A DNA stretch of 54,178 bases from Bradyrhizobium sp. 21. Lineage in GTDB: Bacteria > Pseudomonadota > Alphaproteobacteria > Rhizobiales > Xanthobacteraceae. Below, piece by piece: positions 49,784 through 54,178 of this stretch. The notes beneath the pieces were generated by a model. It did not search any database, was not told the DNA's origin, and saw nothing but the letters and a program-made list of their open reading frames with translations. Every line of letters starts with the position of its first letter. Within the stretch, counting starts at the first letter, position 1. The DNA lies in the NCBI RefSeq assembly GCF_023073335.1, contig NZ_JADPJG010000035.1, forward strand, positions 253,665-307,842. The letters are read 5' to 3'. A program made the position numbers and the translations under genes.

Positions 49784-50764
49784 TTACGCCGCGATCTCGC
49801 TCGCGTGTTCGTATCCCCGTGCGCGGTACCTCGCGAGCTCGTTCAGCAGCACAAAATGCTCGGAGAAGGCGACGCTCATCTCCGCAGCCGCCTTACGCAT
49901 CACTTGCCCAGCCGGAATTTGATCCGGCGCCTCTTCGTCAGCCGCTTCAGGAACGAGCGGCGGCGCACTGAGCGTTTCTGGAAACACCCCGAATGAGCCT
50001 GCTACCTCCTCGAGCGGCTTCTGCTTGTCGGCCCAGTGCAGCGCGGTGTAGTCGAAACCGTGCACGATGGTGGGTTTGACGACTTCGAAATAGGGCGAGA
50101 TGTCGAAGTCGCGGGGCATGTAGAGCGAGGAATCGCGGATGTGCAGGATCTCGCGGCGGGCAGCACGGCTGCCGGCCTTGGTGATCTTGGGCAGGATCGG
50201 ATAGCGCACGGCGTCGAACGCCTGCGCGATCAGCGCCGAGCAGATGATCTTGGTCGGATCGCCAGAGCCGATCGAGATCATGCGGCGCCGCCAGCGCTGC
50301 GGGATCGGCAGCGGGAACAGGAAGCGCATCAGGTCGACGATGTTCTTGGTGTCGTAGCCGAAGCCGATGCGGTTGATCGCATAGCGGCAGACCGTGGTGC
50401 GGTCCTCATAGGACAGCCCGACCGGGCGGCAGACCCGGGTGTGATAGGGGAAATATTTCGACAGCGGCGCGGAGGTGACGCCTTCACCGATATTGGCCTC
50501 GATCAGCACGTGGGGCTCGCCGTCGGGCTCCTCGGCACCCTCGATCGGGCCGACATAGAGCGCGGCATGCGACCAGGTCGACTGCGTCAGATATTTGATG
50601 ATGCCGGAAATGCGGTTGTTGCCCTCGACCAGCAGCACGTCGCCGGGTTCGATGACGCCGCGCAGGTGCTCCGGGTCGCTCGGCGTGAATGGCTCGTAGC
50701 CCGGCACCTCCTTCGAGAGGTACGCGGCAATAAGCTTGCCGGCTGAGTCCAGGACCGTCCCCAT
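49784..50764 (-). CDS. YiiX/YebB-like permuted NlpC/P60 cysteine hydrolase
   Basis: A 326-residue protein of the permuted NlpC/P60 (papain-like) group. His66 in STWSHAALYVG precedes Cys175 in IICSALIAQAF, so the catalytic residues appear in reversed order from classical NlpC/P60 enzymes, as in YiiX/YebB and related lipid-linked hydrolases. There is no signal peptide, so it is probably cytoplasmic or membrane-peripheral. The C-terminus (about 270-326) is acidic and likely flexible. The substrate (lipid, peptide or amide) is unknown. Confidence 0.85.
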   Translation of the reverse strand: MGTVLDSAGKLIAAYLSKEVPGYEPFTPSDPEHLRGVIEPGDVLLVEGNNRISGIIKYLTQSTWSHAALYVGPIEGAEEPDGEPHVLIEANIGEGVTSAPLSKYFPYHTRVCRPVGLSYEDRTTVCRYAINRIGFGYDTKNIVDLMRFLFPLPIPQRWRRRMISIGSGDPTKIICSALIAQAFDAVRYPILPKITKAGSRAARREILHIRDSSLYMPRDFDISPYFEVVKPTIVHGFDYTALHWADKQKPLEEVAGSFGVFPETLSAPPLVPEAADEEAPDQIPAGQVMRKAAAEMSVAFSEHFVLLNELARYRARGYEHASEIAA

Positions 50765-50956
50765 GTCAAACTCTCCCCACGGCCTTTTCCGGCCGCCTTT
50801 TTCTCTTCTCTATCATGGTCGAAACGTCTTGCAATTCGGTTCATAGCTCCGTGAGGTCAAGCACGATTGATTCACCATGATGGTTGCCGTGCAACATCGG
50901 ATGCGGCAAGGTTCGCTGGCTGTTCCCGTTCGCCGCAAGTCTCCGGAAACCATGAC

Positions 50957-52345
50957 ATGACAATCACGCGCCGCAGCTTCCTATCGGCGTCGGCGGCCCT
51001 TGCCGCGATGCCGGTCCTGCGCGCGACCGCCGCGCCCCTGCCGCGCGAGGCTGACATTGTCGTGATCGGCGCGGGCGCTGCCGGAATTGCCGCGGCGCGG
51101 CGCATCATGGCGGCCAATCGCAAGGTCGTGGTGGTGGAGGCGGCGTCGCAGATCGGCGGGCGCTGCATCACCGACACCACGACCTTCGACACGCCGTTCG
51201 ATCGCGGCGCGCGCTGGATGCACAATCCCGACACCAATCCGATGATCCGGCTGGCGCGCAGCGCGGGGCTCGACGTGCTGCCGGCGCCATCGGGACAGAA
51301 GATGCGCATCGGGCGCCGCAACGCGCGTGCGGGCGAGACCGAGGAATTCCTTGCGGCGCTGGTGCGCGCCAACCGCACCATCGACGAGGCCGCGCGCGGC
51401 AAGCTCGATACCGCCTGTGCCTCTGTGCTGCCGAAGGACCTCGGCGACTGGGCCGGCGCGGCCGAGTTTATGCTCGGCGCCAGCTTCGCCGGCAAGGATC
51501 TGAAGGAGCTTTCTGCGATCGACAAGGCCCGCGCGCAGGATCGCAACGCCGCGATCGCCTGCCGCCAGGGCTTGGGGACTCTGATCAGCAAGCTCGGCGA
51601 GCAGGCGCCGGTGGCGCTGGCGACGCCGGCGAGCCGCATCGTCTGGAGCAATCGCGACGTCAGCGTGGAGACGCAAGCCGGCAAGATCGCCGCACGCGCG
51701 GCCATCATCACGGTCTCGACCAATGTGCTGACATCAGGCGCGATCAAGTTCGGGCCTGACATTCCAAAGCGCACGCTCGATGCCGCCTCGAAGCTCACGC
51801 TCGGCAGCTATGATCACATCGTGCTGCAATTGCCGGGTAACCCGTTGGGCCTGTCGCGCGACGACATCCTGATCGAGCAGAGCAATTCGACGCGCACGGC
51901 GCTGATGTTCGCCAATATCGGCGGATCCTCGCTGTGCTCGATCGATGTCGGCGGCTCGTTCGGCCGCGATCTCTCCGAGCAGGGCGAGAAGGCGATGACC
52001 GCCTTCGCCAGGGAATGGATCACAAAACTGTTCGGCAGCGAGGTGGCCGCGGCCGTGCAGAAAGTCAGCGCGACGCGCTGGAACGCCTCGCCTTTCGTGA
52101 TGGGGGCGATGTCGGCGGCCTCGCCCGGCGGGCAACTCTCGCGAAAGATTCTGGCCGAGCCGATCGGCAACATGTTCCTCGCCGGCGAAGCCACGCACGA
52201 GACGCTCTGGGGCACGGTCGACGGCGCCTGGGAAAGCGGTGAGCGCGCAGCGGATGCGGCCCTGCGCAAGATCGGCGCGTTGAAGGATGAACCCGCCGAT
52301 GTCCCGACGCAGTCGACGAAGAAGCGCAGGGCGCCGCGGCAGTAG
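50957..52345 (+). CDS. Flavin monoamine oxidase family protein with Tat signal
   Basis: A 462-residue FAD-dependent amine oxidase. The N-terminus TRRSFLSASAALAAMP is a twin-arginine signal, so it should be exported with cofactor bound. The FAD-binding loop IVVIGAGAAGIAAARRI (about 35-51) and the GGRC motif follow, and the C-terminal FLAGEATHETLWGTVDGAW with ESGERAA is the family FAD-contacting end. The substrate amine (polyamine, tyramine or other) cannot be read from the sequence. No partner gene is adjacent. Confidence 0.9.
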   Translation: MTITRRSFLSASAALAAMPVLRATAAPLPREADIVVIGAGAAGIAAARRIMAANRKVVVVEAASQIGGRCITDTTTFDTPFDRGARWMHNPDTNPMIRLARSAGLDVLPAPSGQKMRIGRRNARAGETEEFLAALVRANRTIDEAARGKLDTACASVLPKDLGDWAGAAEFMLGASFAGKDLKELSAIDKARAQDRNAAIACRQGLGTLISKLGEQAPVALATPASRIVWSNRDVSVETQAGKIAARAAIITVSTNVLTSGAIKFGPDIPKRTLDAASKLTLGSYDHIVLQLPGNPLGLSRDDILIEQSNSTRTALMFANIGGSSLCSIDVGGSFGRDLSEQGEKAMTAFAREWITKLFGSEVAAAVQKVSATRWNASPFVMGAMSAASPGGQLSRKILAEPIGNMFLAGEATHETLWGTVDGAWESGERAADAALRKIGALKDEPADVPTQSTKKRRAPRQ

Positions 52346-52361
52346 GGTAATTGATTCAGTC

Positions 52362-52494
52362 GTCGTCCTGGACAAGCGCAGCGCAGATCCAGGACCCATT
52401 ACCCCAGGAAGTAGTCTGGCGAAGACCTAGGGTTATGAGCTTCGCGCTATAAACGCTGACCGGGGTAATGGGTCCTGGCTTTCGCCAGGACGAC
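52362..52494. repeat. Dispersed inverted repeat element (copy 3 of 3)
   Basis: The left end GTCGTCCTGGACAAGCGCAG is degenerate inside, and the right end GGCTTTCGCCAGGACGAC is intact. The body includes CCCATTACCCCAGG and GGGTAATGGGTCC. It fills the gap between the convergent amine oxidase and TauE/SafE genes. Confidence 0.85.
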
Positions 52495-52504
52495 AATGGA
52501 TAGC

Positions 52505-53275
52505 TTAGCGCAAAATCCCATCCAGCGCCGGCAGCCCCGCGATCACCGCCACCGCGATCAGCGCGTAGCAGATGCTTCGGAACATTTGCTCGCTGGCGCG
52601 GCCGAACAGCGATGCACCGAACGCGACGCCGATGGCATAGACCGGGCCGACGATCAGCGAGAGCACCAGCGACTCGCGTGAGATCAGGCCGGTCGTCGCA
52701 TAGCTGACCATCGAGAAGAAATCCGACGCGCCGAAGAACAGCAGGATGTTGGCGCGCGCGACGACCGATGCGATCGGTCGGCCGAGCCAATAGCCGACGA
52801 TCGGCGGGCCGCCGGTCTGTGCAAGGCCGCTGCAGAAGCCGGAGAGACCGCCGATGCCGACCGAGAGCCAGGCGTGGTCCTTGCCGCGATAGCGCCAGCC
52901 CGACAGCAGCAGAAGCAGCAGCGCGGCGACGAAGCAGGAGATGATCCAGCGCGTGGTGACGGGCTCGAGCACGCTGAGGAAATAGGTGCCGACGGGTACG
53001 CCGACCAGCGCGCCCAGCACGATCACCGCGGTGGCCTTGCGGTCGGCCTTGCGCCAGGCGTCGGGCAGCAGCGGCGCGGCCGCGACGAAATCGATCACGA
53101 GGAGCAGGGCGGCAACGAGACGCGGCGCCGCGATGCTGCTCGCCAGCGGCATGAAGATCAGCGCCGAGCCGAAGCCGGAGAAGCCGCGCGCGGTGCCGGA
53201 AACGAAAGCGACGGCGCAGAGCGCCATCGCAATGGTGAGGCTGACGTCCTTGGGGAGGAAGTCCGTAAAACTCAT
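52505..53275 (-). CDS. TauE/SafE family sulfite-exporter-like permease
   Basis: A 256-residue integral membrane protein with about seven or eight helices, arranged as two similar halves. It has the family features FSGFGSALIFMPLAS near residues 33-47 and GFCSGLAQTGGPPIVGYWLG (about 145-164). Relatives export sulfite, sulfoacetate or similar small anions; the substrate is unknown. Its start overlaps the pheT stop by four bases (ATGA), an unusual coupling for unrelated functions. Confidence 0.88.
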   Translation of the reverse strand: MSFTDFLPKDVSLTIAMALCAVAFVSGTARGFSGFGSALIFMPLASSIAAPRLVAALLLVIDFVAAAPLLPDAWRKADRKATAVIVLGALVGVPVGTYFLSVLEPVTTRWIISCFVAALLLLLLSGWRYRGKDHAWLSVGIGGLSGFCSGLAQTGGPPIVGYWLGRPIASVVARANILLFFGASDFFSMVSYATTGLISRESLVLSLIVGPVYAIGVAFGASLFGRASEQMFRSICYALIAVAVIAGLPALDGILR

Positions 53276-54178
53276 CCGCGCAGCGTGCCGCCGGTCTTCT
53301 TCGTCACCTCCGCCACGATCTTCGCGGCGACAGCCTCGATCTCCTGGTCGGTCAGGGTCTTTTCGCGCGGCTGGATCGTCACCGCGATGCCGATCGACTT
53401 CTTGCCGTCGTCGATACCCTTGCCTTCGTAGACGTCGAACACGTTGACGGCGGTGATCAGCTTCCTGTCGACGCCTTGCGCCGCGCGCACGATGTCGCCG
53501 GCCTTCACGGTGCGGTCGACTATGAAGGCGAAGTCACGCGTAACAGGCTGGAAGGCCGACAGTTCGATGACGGGCTTGGCACGGGTCGGCTTCTTCTTCG
53601 CCTCGGGGACGCGGTCCAGGATCACCTCGAACACCATCAGCGGGCCGTCGGCGCCGAGCGCCTCGAGCGCGCGCGGATGCATCTCGCCGAAATGGCCGAG
53701 CACGTTCTGCGGCCCGATCTGGATGGTGCCTGAGCGCCCGGGATGCAGCCAGGACAGGCCGCCCGCGACGATCTGAAGTGCCTGCATCGGTGCGCCGGCC
53801 GCGGCCAGCACCGCCAACGCATCGGCCTTGGCGTCGAACACATCGGCTTGCGCCGAGCCCGTCCAGTGCCGGCCGAGACCTTCCGAGGAGGCAAAGCCGC
53901 GGCGGACGCCGCCGGCCGCCAAGAACTGGTCCTCCGGACGATCGCCTTTGAACACCTGGCCGACCTCGAACAGCGCGACATCGCCGAAGCCGCGATCGGC
54001 ATTGGCCTGCGCCGCCGCGATCAGGCCCGCCAACAGGGTCGGGCGCATGTCGGAGAGGTCTGCCGCGATCGGGTTGGCCACTTCGAGCTCACGCTGGCCG
54101 CCGCCGAACAGTTTTGCCGCGGACTTGGTGATGAAGGACCACGTCACCGCTTCGATGATGCCGCGGCCCGCCAGCGCG
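53272..54178 (-). CDS. pheT: Phenylalanyl-tRNA synthetase beta subunit, C-terminal part (runs off the window)
   Basis: The fragment covers about 300 C-terminal residues of PheT, ending just before the TauE/SafE gene. It shows part of the B6/B7 catalytic-like core (GIIEAVTWSFI, NPIAADLSDMRPTLLAGL, ALFEVGQVF) and the ferredoxin-fold anticodon-binding domain (LSAFQPVTRDFAFIVDR onward, about the last 95 residues). The start lies beyond the right edge. PheS would be expected further upstream on the same strand. Confidence 0.95.
   Translation of the reverse strand, partial: ALAGRGIIEAVTWSFITKSAAKLFGGGQRELEVANPIAADLSDMRPTLLAGLIAAAQANADRGFGDVALFEVGQVFKGDRPEDQFLAAGGVRRGFASSEGLGRHWTGSAQADVFDAKADALAVLAAAGAPMQALQIVAGGLSWLHPGRSGTIQIGPQNVLGHFGEMHPRALEALGADGPLMVFEVILDRVPEAKKKPTRAKPVIELSAFQPVTRDFAFIVDRTVKAGDIVRAAQGVDRKLITAVNVFDVYEGKGIDDGKKSIGIAVTIQPREKTLTDQEIEAVAAKIVAEVTKKTGGTLRG

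Overview
This window is a high-GC chromosomal segment from an alphaproteobacterium of the Bradyrhizobium type (family Nitrobacteraceae, formerly Bradyrhizobiaceae). Three things point there: very GC-rich third codon positions; gene neighbourhoods typical of that group (hisHAFE-coaA, PBP activator/rsmI/yraN/gshB, rph-rdgB-hemW next to hrcA-grpE, dnaKJ); and dispersed palindromic repeats that I recognise from Bradyrhizobium genomes. Most of the window is housekeeping DNA. No insertion sequence, prophage, CRISPR array, tRNA or rRNA was recognised.

Layout. Positions 1-3.6 kb hold the end of a histidine operon (hisH, hisA, hisF, hisE) followed by pantothenate kinase. From 3.7 to 9.2 kb come a small Cys-rich protein, an exported histidine-phosphatase-like protein with a hexapeptide repeat, a large membrane hybrid histidine kinase, an exported hypothetical protein and the ComM/YifB ATPase. 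From 9.4 to 15.1 kb is part of a Tad/Flp pilus locus: a PilZ protein, the TadD lipoprotein, and on the other strand cpaB-cpaC-cpaD-cpaE. The export ATPase, the platform proteins, the pilin and the prepilin peptidase are not here. From 15.4 to 21.8 kb are gshB, yraN, rsmI, a periplasmic-binding-like PBP activator, hemW, rdgB and rph. From 22 to 29.3 kb is the heat-shock block (hrcA, grpE, dnaK, dnaJ), interrupted by an exported nicotinamidase and an exported hypothetical protein.

Positions 29.4-35.8 kb carry a PmtA-like methyltransferase, an FMN reductase, pyrF, a DUF1330 protein, dapB, gpmA, a short Ada-type alkyl-DNA repair protein, a DUF2244 membrane protein and endonuclease III. Positions 35.9-41.5 kb carry an EmrA/EmrB-like efflux pair, an EI24-domain membrane protein and a sedolisin peptidase. 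Positions 41.5-46.3 kb look like a catabolic cassette: an MFS carrier and LysR regulator on one strand, and a family III CoA-transferase with an HMG-CoA-lyase-like enzyme on the other. Positions 46.3-49.6 kb are a metal module: NikR, a Cu-type P1B ATPase and a CsoR repressor, with a clear CsoR operator between the last two. The window closes with a permuted NlpC/P60-like hydrolase, a flavin amine oxidase, a TauE/SafE permease and the C-terminal part of pheT, which runs off the end.

The items most worth following up are: the CoA-transferase/lyase/MFS/LysR cassette, a candidate route for a free branched dicarboxylate such as 3-hydroxy-3-methylglutarate; two successive perfect dyads directly before tadD; a dispersed repeat that supplies the rdgB stop codon and the N-terminus of HemW; and a stretch upstream of the EI24 gene that uses codons like a gene but has no clear start.
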